Source: Shimia sp. Alg240-R146 (GTDB lineage Bacteria > Pseudomonadota > Alphaproteobacteria > Rhodobacterales > Rhodobacteraceae). From it: a DNA stretch of 64,000 nucleotides. Location: contig NZ_CAMZOK010000001.1 in NCBI RefSeq assembly GCF_947331465.1, positions 124,001 to 188,000 of the forward strand. The letters are read 5' to 3'. The notes under the pieces are model-generated. The model was not told where the DNA came from. It searched no databases and saw only the letters and a list, made by a program, of their open reading frames with translations. The translations under genes were made by a program, and so were the position numbers. Of this stretch, positions 1 through 8,700 are shown piece by piece (the stretch's first letter is position 1; each line of letters opens with the position of its first letter).

Positions 1-165
1 CGCATAGTTCTCACCGGTGGACCCACCTGTGATCAGCCCGTGCACGCCTCGGTCGATCAAATGCGCGACCACATTGGCCAGCGTATCGAAATTCACGCTT
101 CCGTCCGCATAATGCGGCGTCACCACAGGCGTATAGATACCTTCGAATTGGAATAATGGCGTCAT
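1..165 (-). CDS. DapA-family lyase/aldolase, N-terminal fragment (cut by window edge)
   Basis: Only the first 55 codons lie in the window; the gene runs off the left edge. The start is an ATG read on the minus strand at 165. The translated N terminus begins MTPLFQFEGIYTPVVTP and continues to an ITGGSTGEN motif, the N-terminal signature of the dihydrodipicolinate synthase / N-acetylneuraminate lyase family, which are TIM-barrel enzymes using a Schiff-base lysine. The lysine lies outside the window, so the substrate cannot be assigned. It follows a GntR-type regulator by 9 bases on the same strand, so the two probably form an operon for uptake or breakdown of one compound. Confidence 0.8.
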   Translation of the reverse strand, partial: MTPLFQFEGIYTPVVTPHYADGSVNFDTLANVVAHLIDRGVHGLITGGSTGENYA

Positions 166-174
166 CTTGGTCCT

Positions 175-885
175 CTAAGCTGTGCGCGCGCCAGGCAAGG
201 CACCCAGCGGCATGTCGAGCCCGGCGGGCATCACAAAAAGTTCGATCTGGCCTCGCGACAGGTTCCAGTGGTCGATTGCTAACTGGCTGCAGGCGGCCTC
301 ATCCCGCGCCTGGATAGCGGCAATCACGTCGTCATGCTGTGCGGCGGCTTCGGTGACATTGCGTGCCATGTCATCGTCTTGCGGGCGGTAAAATGTCATC
401 GAGATCCGCGCGTGGTCAATCAACAGGCGTTGAAAACTTGGCAGCAAATAGATGTTGTCTGCCATCTCGCCTGTGACTTCATGAAACCGGTTGTTCGCCA
501 AAGCGCGATCCGTGCCGGAACCGCTGCGTAGCGCGGCGCGGAAATCGTCCTGCGCGGACTGCAGCGCTTCAATCTGGGCTGCGGTCCGATTGACTGCGGC
601 CAACCGCATCACGGCACCATAGATCATCGGCGCAGCAAGGAAAAAGTCGCGTAGTGTTTTATGGCTCATCTCGCTTACACGCGCGCCGCGGTTTTCGCGC
701 AGATCAAGGTACCCCTCGCCCGCCAAATTGCGAAACACCTCACGCAAGGGCGTGCGAGACAACGAAAACTCCTCGCTCAGCGCAGTTTCATCAAGGTCAG
801 AACCTGGCGGCAACTCCAACGTAAGAACCGCGGCTTTCACCGACTCATAGAGCGCCTCTTTGCGGGTTTTCGGGTCGGCCGACAT
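175..885 (-). CDS. GntR family transcriptional regulator, FadR/FCD type
   Basis: A 236-residue cytoplasmic DNA-binding regulator. The N-terminal winged helix (about residues 10-75) contains the family pattern ALSEEFSLSRTPLREVFRNL, followed by a helical FCD effector domain with the expected histidines (for example FHEVTG and the final AAIDHW-like helix). The frame is open back to 975, but the ATG at 885 is preferred: it has a GGAGAG ribosome site and gives the family's usual length, whereas the extra 30 residues are rich in aromatic residues and unlike the family. It is transcribed away from the GlxA-type regulator at 998 and directly precedes the DapA-family gene, so it probably controls that gene in response to a small organic acid. 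Effector unknown. Confidence 0.88.
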   Translation of the reverse strand: MSADPKTRKEALYESVKAAVLTLELPPGSDLDETALSEEFSLSRTPLREVFRNLAGEGYLDLRENRGARVSEMSHKTLRDFFLAAPMIYGAVMRLAAVNRTAAQIEALQSAQDDFRAALRSGSGTDRALANNRFHEVTGEMADNIYLLPSFQRLLIDHARISMTFYRPQDDDMARNVTEAAAQHDDVIAAIQARDEAACSQLAIDHWNLSRGQIELFVMPAGLDMPLGALPGARTA

Positions 886-997
886 TGGCTCTCTCCATTC
901 AGGAATCACATACTGTGACCACACGCTATCCATAAAAATACAATATGTATACAGAAAGAATTTCTTCTTACCCACAACCCTGTGCTAGCCTCATCAC

Positions 998-1948
998 ATG
1001 ACCAAAACCGAACGATTTGCCATTCTTCTGGTGCCAGAATTCACGCACATCGCGTTTTCCTGCGCGATTGAGCCCTTGCGCATTGCCAATCTGATCTCCA
1101 ACGAAACCCTTTATGAATGGGTGTTGGCGAGCCATGATGGCAACCGCGAGACCTGTTCCAACGGCACCGTGTCTCTGGTCGACTACAGCTTCAAAGATCT
1201 GCCAAAATGCGACCGCGTTTTTGCGCTGTCCGGAATCAATGTACACAAACACTTGGACCCCGATTTGCTTAACGCGCTGCGTCGCGAGCGTGCCACAGGG
1301 GCCAAAGTCGGCGCGCTTTGCTCCGCTGCGTTCATCCTTGCCAAGGCTGGAATGCTAGACGGCATGCGCGCGGCGATCCATTGGGATTTCCACGACGGTT
1401 TCCTTGAGGATTTCCCTGATGTGAACCTCGTCAGCAGCGTTTTTGTGGCGGATGAACCTATCATCACAGCCTCCGGCGGAACCGCCACCGCTGACTTGAT
1501 GCTGCACCTGATCGAAGACACTCACGGGCCGGACCTCGCCATCGCTGTTGCCGATCAGATGGTCTATAACGCCGTGCGCGAAGGAACCGCCGAACAACGA
1601 GTGTCGCTGCAAAGCCGCCACGGCATGCGCAATCCGCATCTTGTGCGCGCCATCCAGATCATGAACGACTGTATCGAGCGCCCGCGTTCGCCGTCATTAA
1701 TTGCCGAGGAAATCGGCATCTCTACCCGACAGTTGGAACGCATCTTTGGCCGCTACCTGAACTGTTCTCCGAAAAAGTACCTGATGGACCTGCGCCTCAA
1801 CCGCGCCCGCAATCTGTTGGTGCAAACCGATCAATCCGTGACCGAAATAGCGCTCGCCTGCGGCTTTGAAAGCCCTGGTCACTTTGCCCGCGTCTATCGC
1901 GGGAAATTTGGCATCACGCCAACTGCACAGCAATCAAAGATCAGGTGA
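998..1948 (+). CDS. GlxA family transcriptional regulator (DJ-1/PfpI domain plus AraC HTH)
   Basis: A 316-residue protein with an N-terminal DJ-1/PfpI-like class I amidotransferase fold (about residues 5-190) and a C-terminal AraC double helix-turn-helix (about 210-310, with ISTRQLERIF and the second motif CGFESPGHFARVYRGKFGITP). The nucleophile-elbow region reads GALCSAAFILAKAG, so the cysteine is kept, unlike the two other members in this window. Relatives with the same layout control breakdown of carnitine, arginine or betaines; the effector here is not known. It is divergent from the GntR gene and convergent with the histidine kinase gene, with only 12 bases between stop codons. It could control the partial DapA cluster. 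Confidence 0.88.
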   Translation: MTKTERFAILLVPEFTHIAFSCAIEPLRIANLISNETLYEWVLASHDGNRETCSNGTVSLVDYSFKDLPKCDRVFALSGINVHKHLDPDLLNALRRERATGAKVGALCSAAFILAKAGMLDGMRAAIHWDFHDGFLEDFPDVNLVSSVFVADEPIITASGGTATADLMLHLIEDTHGPDLAIAVADQMVYNAVREGTAEQRVSLQSRHGMRNPHLVRAIQIMNDCIERPRSPSLIAEEIGISTRQLERIFGRYLNCSPKKYLMDLRLNRARNLLVQTDQSVTEIALACGFESPGHFARVYRGKFGITPTAQQSKIR

Positions 1949-1960
1949 CCAAACACCCCG

Positions 1961-3943
1961 CTATCTATCCTCAACCGCCGGAAACCAAACACGGAACGTT
2001 GTACCAACACCAACCTCGCTCACCACGTCAATGCTGCCGTCATAAAGCTCAACCAGCTTGCGGGTAATTGACAGCCCCAACCCCGTGCCTTCGCCGCGCT
2101 TGGTGGTGTAAAACGGGTCAAATATGCGCGCCAAAACCTCGCGCGACATACCCACACCGGTGTCCGCCACCGTGACCCTAACGCCATCCGCCTCATCAGC
2201 CACCGCAAGTGTCAGCTCGCCGCCCTCCGGCATCGCGTGGATCGCGTTCACAATGAAATTGATAAGCACTTGCTGCAATTCGGTGCGGTTGATCGCCACC
2301 GCACGAAGGCTTGGCGTATCCAGCTGCAAGGTGATCGCGGCGGTGTTCAAGAGATGCTGCACCAAGGGAATCGTGTCGCGCATTACATCCGCTGGACGGT
2401 GATGCTCCATGCCTTCGGCAAATTCATCTGGGCGAGTGAACTGCAACAGCTTGTTTACGATCAGAAAAATTGAATGCACCTGCTCATCGATCAGCTGCAG
2501 CTCGGTCCCGATACGATCCGCTTCGTCGCCAAGCTCAAGCTTCATCACATCCAGATTGCCTTGAATCACTTGAATCGGGTTGTTGATCTCATGGGCAATG
2601 CCCGCCGCGATTTCCCCCACCGCAGCAAGCTTCTCGCTTACCACCAGTTGGCGTGACGTGGCCTCCAGCTGCTGGTTCGCGGTCTCCAGATCTTTGGTGC
2701 GCGCCGCAACCCGTCGTGTCAGTTCGCGGTCACGCTCTTGGATTTGCTCCAAAAGCTCGTCCATCTGCGCTGCCACCCTTCCAATTTCATCGCCGGTATT
2801 GTCCACGCCGGTTCTGGCGCCAAGGTCTCCGCCCTCAACCCGCGTGATGGTGCGCAACATCCGTTCAAGGGGTTCAAAAATCTGCCGCGCCCAGCGCAGA
2901 AAAATCGGGACCGACATCAAAACAATGACAGCAAAAGCGACAGCAAACGTTAGGATCGTTGAAAACTTTGCATCTCGAAAGGGCTGGTCCAGAAAGCCGA
3001 CGTAAAGCATTCCAACCCGATTTCCGAAACTGTCCGTCAACGGTTCATACGCCGAGATATACCAGTCGTTCACCACAAACGCGCGATCAAGCCAGACCTC
3101 GCCTTTCTCCAGCACGGTTTCGCGCACAATCGCGGACACCCGCGTGCCCAATGCGCGCTCGTTCTCAAACAGGCGCACATTGGTCGACACCCGCACATCG
3201 TCCAAAAACAGCGTCGCAGTTCCAACGCTGCCTTCGGTCAGGCTGGCACTGGGGTAAACCAGATCGTTGATGGTATCGATGAATTCCAGATTGCGGTTGA
3301 GCAGAACCCCCCCGACCAGCGCGCCGCCACGTCCCACGTTCACCGGTGTGGCCGTGTGCACCACCATGCCGCGGGTTTCCTCACTGCGATCTGTGGGCAC
3401 CGCGGCCTCGGTCGGCACCAATTTGATGCGCGCCCGTTCCGCCAAATCCTGCGACACCGCCGCGAGATCCTCCCGGGCAAAAACATCGATCCGACTGGCG
3501 CCCACCCCTGCCAAGGCCTGACTGACCACCGGCCATTGCGCGAGCGTGTCGGTCTGCGCAAACCTCGGCGAGGATAAAACTGTGCCCTCGCCATTCATGT
3601 AGTACAGAAAATCCAAGCCCAAGGCGCGGCGCTCCGCCTCCAAAAGCCCTTCCAACGCCCGCACCTGTCCGCTGTCGGCCCACAGAACAAACTCGGCTGA
3701 CTCCGCAACAGCGCGCATTTGCAGGTCGCTTTTGTCCAGAAGCTGCGTCAGGAACTGGTCTGCAATCGTCAGCTCACCATTGACCTTGGCGATCAACAGG
3801 TTGTCAAAACGACCACCCCAATTGGCCGCCGTGACCATGAAGAACACCGGCATAATCACCAGAGTCGGCAACAGCGCAATAGCGAGCAGACGAATGCGCA
3901 CAGACCGCGCCCGCGCCACCCCGTTGTTGGGTTTGTCAGTCAT
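1961..3943 (-). CDS. Membrane sensor histidine kinase (Cache-like sensor, HAMP, HisKA, HATPase)
   Basis: A 660-residue inner-membrane kinase. A first membrane helix (about residues 19-38) is followed by a periplasmic Cache-like region of roughly 270 residues, a second helix (FAVAFAVIVLMSVPIF), a HAMP domain, a coiled coil, and a HisKA domain with the phosphoacceptor motif GIAHEINNP. The ATPase domain has an N box (NFIVNAIHAMPEGG) and G boxes (DTGVGM, GEGTGLGLS). The ATG at 3943 overlaps the end of the upstream regulator gene by eight bases, showing translational coupling; the longer open frame back to 4018 would run deep into that gene. It is the cognate sensor of the NtrC-family regulator and lies at the end of the FDH array, so it probably senses a signal tied to C1 or formate metabolism. 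Confidence 0.9.
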   Translation of the reverse strand: MTDKPNNGVARARSVRIRLLAIALLPTLVIMPVFFMVTAANWGGRFDNLLIAKVNGELTIADQFLTQLLDKSDLQMRAVAESAEFVLWADSGQVRALEGLLEAERRALGLDFLYYMNGEGTVLSSPRFAQTDTLAQWPVVSQALAGVGASRIDVFAREDLAAVSQDLAERARIKLVPTEAAVPTDRSEETRGMVVHTATPVNVGRGGALVGGVLLNRNLEFIDTINDLVYPSASLTEGSVGTATLFLDDVRVSTNVRLFENERALGTRVSAIVRETVLEKGEVWLDRAFVVNDWYISAYEPLTDSFGNRVGMLYVGFLDQPFRDAKFSTILTFAVAFAVIVLMSVPIFLRWARQIFEPLERMLRTITRVEGGDLGARTGVDNTGDEIGRVAAQMDELLEQIQERDRELTRRVAARTKDLETANQQLEATSRQLVVSEKLAAVGEIAAGIAHEINNPIQVIQGNLDVMKLELGDEADRIGTELQLIDEQVHSIFLIVNKLLQFTRPDEFAEGMEHHRPADVMRDTIPLVQHLLNTAAITLQLDTPSLRAVAINRTELQQVLINFIVNAIHAMPEGGELTLAVADEADGVRVTVADTGVGMSREVLARIFDPFYTTKRGEGTGLGLSITRKLVELYDGSIDVVSEVGVGTTFRVWFPAVEDR

Positions 3944-5318
3944 TCCACATGGCGCACTTGCGGTCGATCGTCTTGCGTGACACGCCCAACCTGCGCGCCG
4001 CTTCCGCCCGGTTGCCATCGCAAGCGTCCAGCACCGTCAGGATGTGCCGGCGTTCCACCGCCGCGAGGCTGTCCACGGCCGCTACCTCGGCGTCGCTGCC
4101 GGTGGCGGCAAATTCTGCGGGCCATTCACCCACAATCAGCGAGCGTTCGACTAAGTTGCGCAGCTCACGCACATTGCCCGGCCAGTCATATCGCGACATA
4201 TGCAGCAGCACACCTTCGGACAAGGCCAGCGGCGACACCCCAAGACTTTGGGAAATCTGCTGAATGAACATCAACGCCAACTCTTTCAGATCGCCAATGC
4301 GATCCTTGAGCTTGGGCATTTGCACGTTCAGAACATTGATCCGGTGAAACAAATCCGCCCGAAAACGCCCATCGGACACCGCGGCCAGCAGATCACCGTT
4401 GGTGGCAAAAATAAACCGCAGGTCCAACGGCACCTCGCGGGATGATCCCACCGGACGTACCCGTTGATGTTCAATCACCCGCAACAATGACGCCTGCACT
4501 GGGTGGGGCAATTCGATGATTTCATCCATGAAAAGCGTGCCGCCGTTGGCATTCATAAACAGCCCGTCTTGGCGCACCGTGCGACCTGCCGGATCTTGCA
4601 GAATGCGGCCAAAAAGATCCGCCTCGATAGACTCGCCTGATATGGTCGCGCAATTGATCGGCACAAACGGCTTCTCGGCTCGATCAGACATCAGGTGCAG
4701 CGCCCGCGCGCCAACCTCTTTGCCCGTACCGGTGTCCCCGGTTAGCAGCACCGGTGTCGGCAAAGGCGCGGCCCGTTCCAGCGTTGCGCGGATTTGCGCA
4801 ATCTCAGGTGAGCTGCCCAGAAGGCGGGCGCGGACCTGTGTGTTGCCGCTCGCCAGTTCGTGTTTCAGCAAATAGTTCTCGCGCCGCAGGTTCACCCGAT
4901 CCACACAGCGTGCCACAGCGTTCAAAATCTGGTTTGACCGGAACGGTTTGAGCACAAAATCCACAGCGCCCGCGCGCATCGCCTCGATTGCGGTGTCCAT
5001 GTCAGCAAACGCGGTGATCAGGATCGTGTCGGCAAAAAATCCAAGCTTTCGTTGCTCGCCCAGCCATTCCAGCCCCGTTGTTCCGGGCATAACATTGTCG
5101 AGAATAACGATGTCATAGTGGTTGGCATCAAGCAGCCGCGAGGCCGCTTCAGCATTCGCCGCCTGTTCAATACGGCCCACGACGGGCCGCAATATTTTCA
5201 TGATGAAATTCCGAATGCCCGGCTCGTCGTCCACCACAAGGACCGAGGCCGTCGCAAGGCCAATTCCAAATTCCGACGCCGCCGTGTCTCGCGGGCGGGC
5301 GCGTGTTGTTTGCGTCAT
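3936..5318 (-). CDS. NtrC-family response regulator lacking the GAFTGA loop
   Basis: A 460-residue regulator. The receiver domain (about 25-140) has acidic residues 30-32, phosphoacceptor Asp74 and Lys124. The AAA+ domain (about 165-390) keeps Walker A GDTGTGKE (194-201) and Walker B GGTLFMDE (259-266). The C terminus is a Fis-type helix-turn-helix (RAEAARRLGVSRKTID). The sigma-54 contact loop, normally GAFTGA, is replaced by QDPAGR at residues 241-246 with no change in spacing. Rhodobacter capsulatus NtrC also lacks this loop and works with sigma-70 polymerase, so the same is inferred here. It is cotranscribed with the histidine kinase and starts four bases after the 41-residue peptide gene, which places it in the FDH operon as a likely regulator of that locus. 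Confidence 0.92.
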   Translation of the reverse strand: MTQTTRARPRDTAASEFGIGLATASVLVVDDEPGIRNFIMKILRPVVGRIEQAANAEAASRLLDANHYDIVILDNVMPGTTGLEWLGEQRKLGFFADTILITAFADMDTAIEAMRAGAVDFVLKPFRSNQILNAVARCVDRVNLRRENYLLKHELASGNTQVRARLLGSSPEIAQIRATLERAAPLPTPVLLTGDTGTGKEVGARALHLMSDRAEKPFVPINCATISGESIEADLFGRILQDPAGRTVRQDGLFMNANGGTLFMDEIIELPHPVQASLLRVIEHQRVRPVGSSREVPLDLRFIFATNGDLLAAVSDGRFRADLFHRINVLNVQMPKLKDRIGDLKELALMFIQQISQSLGVSPLALSEGVLLHMSRYDWPGNVRELRNLVERSLIVGEWPAEFAATGSDAEVAAVDSLAAVERRHILTVLDACDGNRAEAARRLGVSRKTIDRKCAMWND

Positions 5319-5322
5319 CTAA

Positions 5323-5448
5323 TCAATCCAGCCGAACGGCCTCGCCGCTTCCTTGGTCGCTGGCGGAAAAGCCGACAGCATGTAGGCCATAATAGGCGGC
5401 GATGGCGGTGCCGACGACGGCGACGCAGGCCAAGAGGAATGTCTTCAT
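5323..5448 (-). CDS. 41-residue single-span membrane peptide in the FDH operon
   Basis: A very short gene that fills the space between the WD40/cytochrome c gene and the regulator gene. The product begins MKTFLLACVAVVGTAIAAYYG, a single hydrophobic helix, and ends in a short polar tail (about 14 residues). The start ATG lies one base after the stop of the WD40/cytochrome c gene and its stop is four bases before the next start, so it is tightly packed in the operon. It has third-position GC preference like its neighbours. No family is recognised. It could be a small subunit or assembly peptide of the membrane FDH complex, or an uncleaved signal anchor. That it is translated is inferred from packing only. 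Confidence 0.6.
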   Translation of the reverse strand: MKTFLLACVAVVGTAIAAYYGLHAVGFSASDQGSGEAVRLD

Positions 5449-5449
5449 T

Positions 5450-6748
5450 TTAGTTTTCCCTGGTTTCGCTGTAGTGACGCAGAAATTCGATCAGGTCGGC
5501 GCGGTCTTGTGGGGCCTTGATGCGCTGAACCGGCATCTTTGTTCCCCGAATATACACATCCGGCCCCAAATCAAAAAGCGTATCAATGGTTTGCGCTGTC
5601 CAAACGATCTCGCTTTGTAAAAGTGTTGGTGAATACCTGTAATCCGAGACAGTCCCGGCGCGGCGCCCAAAAACATCCTTTAGCGTTGGGCCGGCCCGTC
5701 GCGCGCTGTCACCCGTCAGCGTATGACAAATCGAACATTTCCGCTGGAATTGCCGTTCGCCATTGCTGGCGCTGTCATTGCCATTCAAAAAACTGCGGTC
5801 GCCCTGAACCATCTTCGGCGCATCCGCCGGATCACTCAATGGCCAGCTGAACATAGCGTCATCCAATCCGCCCGCGTGAAGGTTCTTACCATCCGCCGAA
5901 AACGCCAGCGCCCAGATCGGGCCGCGATGCGTTGCCCGAAAATCCGCATGGATCGACCAATCTGACGTGTCCAGTATCATGATATACCCTTCGCCATCCC
6001 CAATCGCGAGGTACTGTCCGTCGCGGTTCTGGCTCATCGCCAGAATGGGCCGCCGGTCCAGCGTCACATCTTTGATCGTCTCCGCTGTGTGCATGTCCAC
6101 CACCCGTGTGACACCATCCACCGCGCCAAAGGCCAACCAACCTCTTTCCGCATTCAAAATCAGCGTGTTCACGCCAAACCCGTTGCTTAAAAACAGCGCG
6201 TTCTGCGCGCCGCTAGCGACGTCCCATTCACGGATATCGCCATCCGATCCCGCCGAGAGGATCGCAGCGCCATCCGCTTTATATGCGATGTCATTGACGT
6301 TGCTGCCCACCTGCACCAACCGTGCCGCGCCACCATCCAAAGGCCAAATCCCGATGCTGCCGTCCCAACTGGCCGAAGCGACGCTTTGTCCATCCGGCGC
6401 CAATTTCAGCGACACCACCTTACCTTTGTGATGCCCCAGAACTGCACTGGTACCCGCGCGCAAATCCCAAAGCCGCACCGCAAAATCATCACCCGCTGAA
6501 ACCGCCCGCGCGTCATCAACAAAGATCACCGCATTCACCGCCGCGTCATGGCCTTCCAGCCAGCGCGGCGCGCCGTCTTGCCAATGTCCAAGGGCGTAGT
6601 CGAAACTCGCGGTCAGGATGCTTTGACCATCCGGTGACACGGCGATCCCCTTAATGGGTCCGCCATGCCCTTCCAACGTGAAGAACGTGCCGGCAACCGC
6701 CTGCGTGGCCCAGATCATGGCCCCGAGAATCAACGCCGAGCGTCGCAT
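5450..6748 (-). CDS. Periplasmic WD40-repeat protein fused to a c-type cytochrome
   Basis: A 432-residue exported protein. A signal peptide (residues 1-19, ending AVAG) leads into WD40 repeats (about 22-320), visible as repeated GH...I/V...SPDG...ASFD/ASWD...W/LW units. The C terminus is a class I cytochrome c domain with haem motif CSICH (338-342) and a likely axial methionine in GTKMP (Met405). The start codon directly follows the stop of the FDH gamma gene with no gap. Position and architecture suggest a periplasmic haem protein docked through its beta-propeller to the FDH complex, either as an alternative electron outlet or as an assembly platform. This function is inferred; the domain calls are firm. 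Confidence 0.85.
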   Translation of the reverse strand: MRRSALILGAMIWATQAVAGTFFTLEGHGGPIKGIAVSPDGQSILTASFDYALGHWQDGAPRWLEGHDAAVNAVIFVDDARAVSAGDDFAVRLWDLRAGTSAVLGHHKGKVVSLKLAPDGQSVASASWDGSIGIWPLDGGAARLVQVGSNVNDIAYKADGAAILSAGSDGDIREWDVASGAQNALFLSNGFGVNTLILNAERGWLAFGAVDGVTRVVDMHTAETIKDVTLDRRPILAMSQNRDGQYLAIGDGEGYIMILDTSDWSIHADFRATHRGPIWALAFSADGKNLHAGGLDDAMFSWPLSDPADAPKMVQGDRSFLNGNDSASNGERQFQRKCSICHTLTGDSARRAGPTLKDVFGRRAGTVSDYRYSPTLLQSEIVWTAQTIDTLFDLGPDVYIRGTKMPVQRIKAPQDRADLIEFLRHYSETREN

Positions 6749-7963
6749 TTATTCCGCCGGAGTCGCCTGATCCGCAGCGCTTGTCGCCGGATCTTTGGCC
6801 TTGGCCATCTCTTCATCGTACCAAAGCGAGTGGTGTTCCTTCGCCCATTGCTCATCGACTTCGCCGGTGCCCATCGTTTCGATCGCGCCTTCCATGCCGA
6901 CGCTGCCAAGGTAAATATGCGCGATGATGATGCCCATAAACACAAAGGCGATGATGCCGTGCCACAGCTGTGCGAGTTGCATTTCACCATATGGTGTCAA
7001 CATTTCCGGCAGCGCCGCCCCGCTAAAGAGTTGCGGCAGGCCCGTCATGTTCACGATCTTGAAGGTCTTGGCGAACATCGAAATTTCAAACGGGAACAGC
7101 AACGCTAATCCCGAAACCGAAATCGACACACCCAGCACAATCACGGACCAGAAAATGATCTTTTGACCCGCGTTGAATTTCTTGGCGGGCGGGTGCACCC
7201 CTTTGGAAAACAATCCCCCGGCCTTGGCCATCCACTGAATGTCGCCACGGTCCGGAATGTTGTGTTTGACCCAAAGGATGAACACAAAAATCAGGCTCAG
7301 CATAAACGCCCAGCTCATGTTGTTGTGCGCCCATTTCCCCGCCTGTGCGATCGATGAATATGTGTCATGCCCCATCCATGGGATCATGAATTTGCGCCCC
7401 GCAATAAGCACAAGACCACTGATGCCAAGCAGGATGAAACTCACCCCCATAACCCAATGGCAAAACCGCTCAAACGCATCAAAACGAATGATCATGCGGC
7501 CGGTTTTGGGGCCATCAATCATGATCTTGCCTCTAAAGGCATAAAACAGGGCAATGATCAGTACCATTCCCCCCAGAAAATACAGGCCGTACCTCAGAAG
7601 GGGACCTTCGCGGAACGTCAGCCAGCGCATACCGCCATCCTGAATGAGCAGGCCGGTCGTTGGGCCACGGGCGGTCGTGGTGGTGTCTGCACTGCCATAA
7701 CGCAGCGCGCGGAACACATCCGCATCCGACGCCGCACCGCGAGTGCCAAGCTGGCCAATCAGCGCTTCGACATTGCCTTGACCGGTATTGGCTCGCCGGT
7801 CCGCATCATCGACCTTTTCACCACGTTGGCGTGCCATGATGTCTTCCAGTGTCTGCGCACCTCCGGTGGTGGCTCGCGGTTCGGTCGCATCCACAGGCGC
7901 GTCCTCCGCCGAGGCGGGAAATGCCAGCATCACACTCAAAACAATCCACAAAAGCGCGCGCAT
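6749..7963 (-). CDS. Formate dehydrogenase gamma subunit (membrane cytochrome b)
   Basis: A 404-residue subunit that anchors FDH to the inner membrane and passes electrons from the iron-sulfur subunit to quinone through b haems. A cleavable signal peptide (MRALLWIVLSVMLAFPASA) precedes a periplasmic segment of about 110 residues, then a helix before the four-helix cytochrome b core. Candidate haem ligands are in RFCHWVMG, and in the last helices LWHGIIAF and IIIAHIYLG. The ATG at 7963 is chosen because GATGAGG lies just upstream and it begins the signal peptide; the frame is open back to 8083. It is separated from the beta-subunit gene by 131 bases that hold a perfect hairpin. The N-terminal extension makes it longer than E. 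coli FdnI or FdoI. Confidence 0.93.
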   Translation of the reverse strand: MRALLWIVLSVMLAFPASAEDAPVDATEPRATTGGAQTLEDIMARQRGEKVDDADRRANTGQGNVEALIGQLGTRGAASDADVFRALRYGSADTTTTARGPTTGLLIQDGGMRWLTFREGPLLRYGLYFLGGMVLIIALFYAFRGKIMIDGPKTGRMIIRFDAFERFCHWVMGVSFILLGISGLVLIAGRKFMIPWMGHDTYSSIAQAGKWAHNNMSWAFMLSLIFVFILWVKHNIPDRGDIQWMAKAGGLFSKGVHPPAKKFNAGQKIIFWSVIVLGVSISVSGLALLFPFEISMFAKTFKIVNMTGLPQLFSGAALPEMLTPYGEMQLAQLWHGIIAFVFMGIIIAHIYLGSVGMEGAIETMGTGEVDEQWAKEHHSLWYDEEMAKAKDPATSAADQATPAE

Positions 7964-8054
7964 TAGGAACCTCATCCGATCAATCACCAAATGCGGGGTT
8001 CGTTTCCCAATATGGAAGACGCCCCTAAATTCAGTTTGAATTTCGTTTGTGAAT

Positions 8055-8081
8055 GTGGCGGCCGGTGTGTCCGGCCGCCAC
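8055..8081 (-). terminator. Perfect 11-bp hairpin between FDH beta and gamma genes
   Basis: GTGGCGGCCGG at 8055-8065 is the exact reverse complement of CCGGCCGCCAC at 8071-8081, with a five-base loop. In the transcribed (minus) strand it follows the beta-subunit stop by 13 bases and is not followed by a clean U-run. It is therefore better read as a partial terminator or mRNA 3'-end stabiliser that would lower gamma-subunit and downstream expression relative to alpha and beta. Confidence 0.6.
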
Positions 8082-8094
8082 AAATCAAGCGGCT

Positions 8095-8688
8095 TTAGCC
8101 ACCTTTCTGTTCATAGGCTGTGCCCCAGCCCCAGGCGCCGGTGCCAAAGCCCCGTGCCACAACGCGTTCGCGATAGATGCCGGACACAACGTCCCCGTCA
8201 CCCGCCAACAGCGCCTTGGTCGAACACATCTCTGCACACAGTGGCAACTTGCCTTCGGCAATCCGGTTGCGGCCGTATTTGGAGAATTCCGCATTGGAAT
8301 GGTTCTCCTCCGGACCACCGGCGCAGAAGGTACACTTGTCCATCTTGCCTCGGCTGCCAAAATTGCCGGCCTGCGGATACTGCGGCGCGCCAAACGGACA
8401 CGCGTAGAAACAGTAACCGCACCCGATGCACAGGTCCTTGGAGTGCAGCACCACACCTTCTTCGGTCTGATAGAAACAATCCACGGGACAAACGGCCATA
8501 CACGGCGCGTCCGAGCAGTGCATACATGCCACCGAAATAGAACGCTCACCCGGGTTGCCGTCGTTGATTGTCACAACACGACGCCGGTTGATGCCCCAAG
8601 GCACCTCGTGCTCGTTCTTACAGGCGGTGACGCAGGCGTTGCATTCAATACAACGCTCGCTGTCGCAGAGAAACTTACTTCGTGCCAT
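8095..8688 (-). CDS. Formate dehydrogenase beta (iron-sulfur) subunit
   Basis: A 197-residue ferredoxin-like electron-transfer subunit with cysteine groups for four [4Fe-4S] clusters: CIECNACVTAC near the N terminus, CMHCSDAPCMAVC, CIGCGYCFYAC, and the split pair CTFC plus CAEMC. It passes electrons from the alpha-subunit active site to the membrane cytochrome b. It lacks the C-terminal membrane helix of E. coli FdnH and is much shorter (197 against about 290 residues), so attachment must rely on alpha and gamma. It starts 12 bases after the alpha stop, with a GAGAGAG ribosome site, and is clearly cotranscribed with it. The absence of its own signal peptide fits export by hitchhiking on the Tat signal of alpha. 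Confidence 0.93.
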   Translation of the reverse strand: MARSKFLCDSERCIECNACVTACKNEHEVPWGINRRRVVTINDGNPGERSISVACMHCSDAPCMAVCPVDCFYQTEEGVVLHSKDLCIGCGYCFYACPFGAPQYPQAGNFGSRGKMDKCTFCAGGPEENHSNAEFSKYGRNRIAEGKLPLCAEMCSTKALLAGDGDVVSGIYRERVVARGFGTGAWGWGTAYEQKGG

Positions 8689-8700
8689 TTCTCTCTCTCC

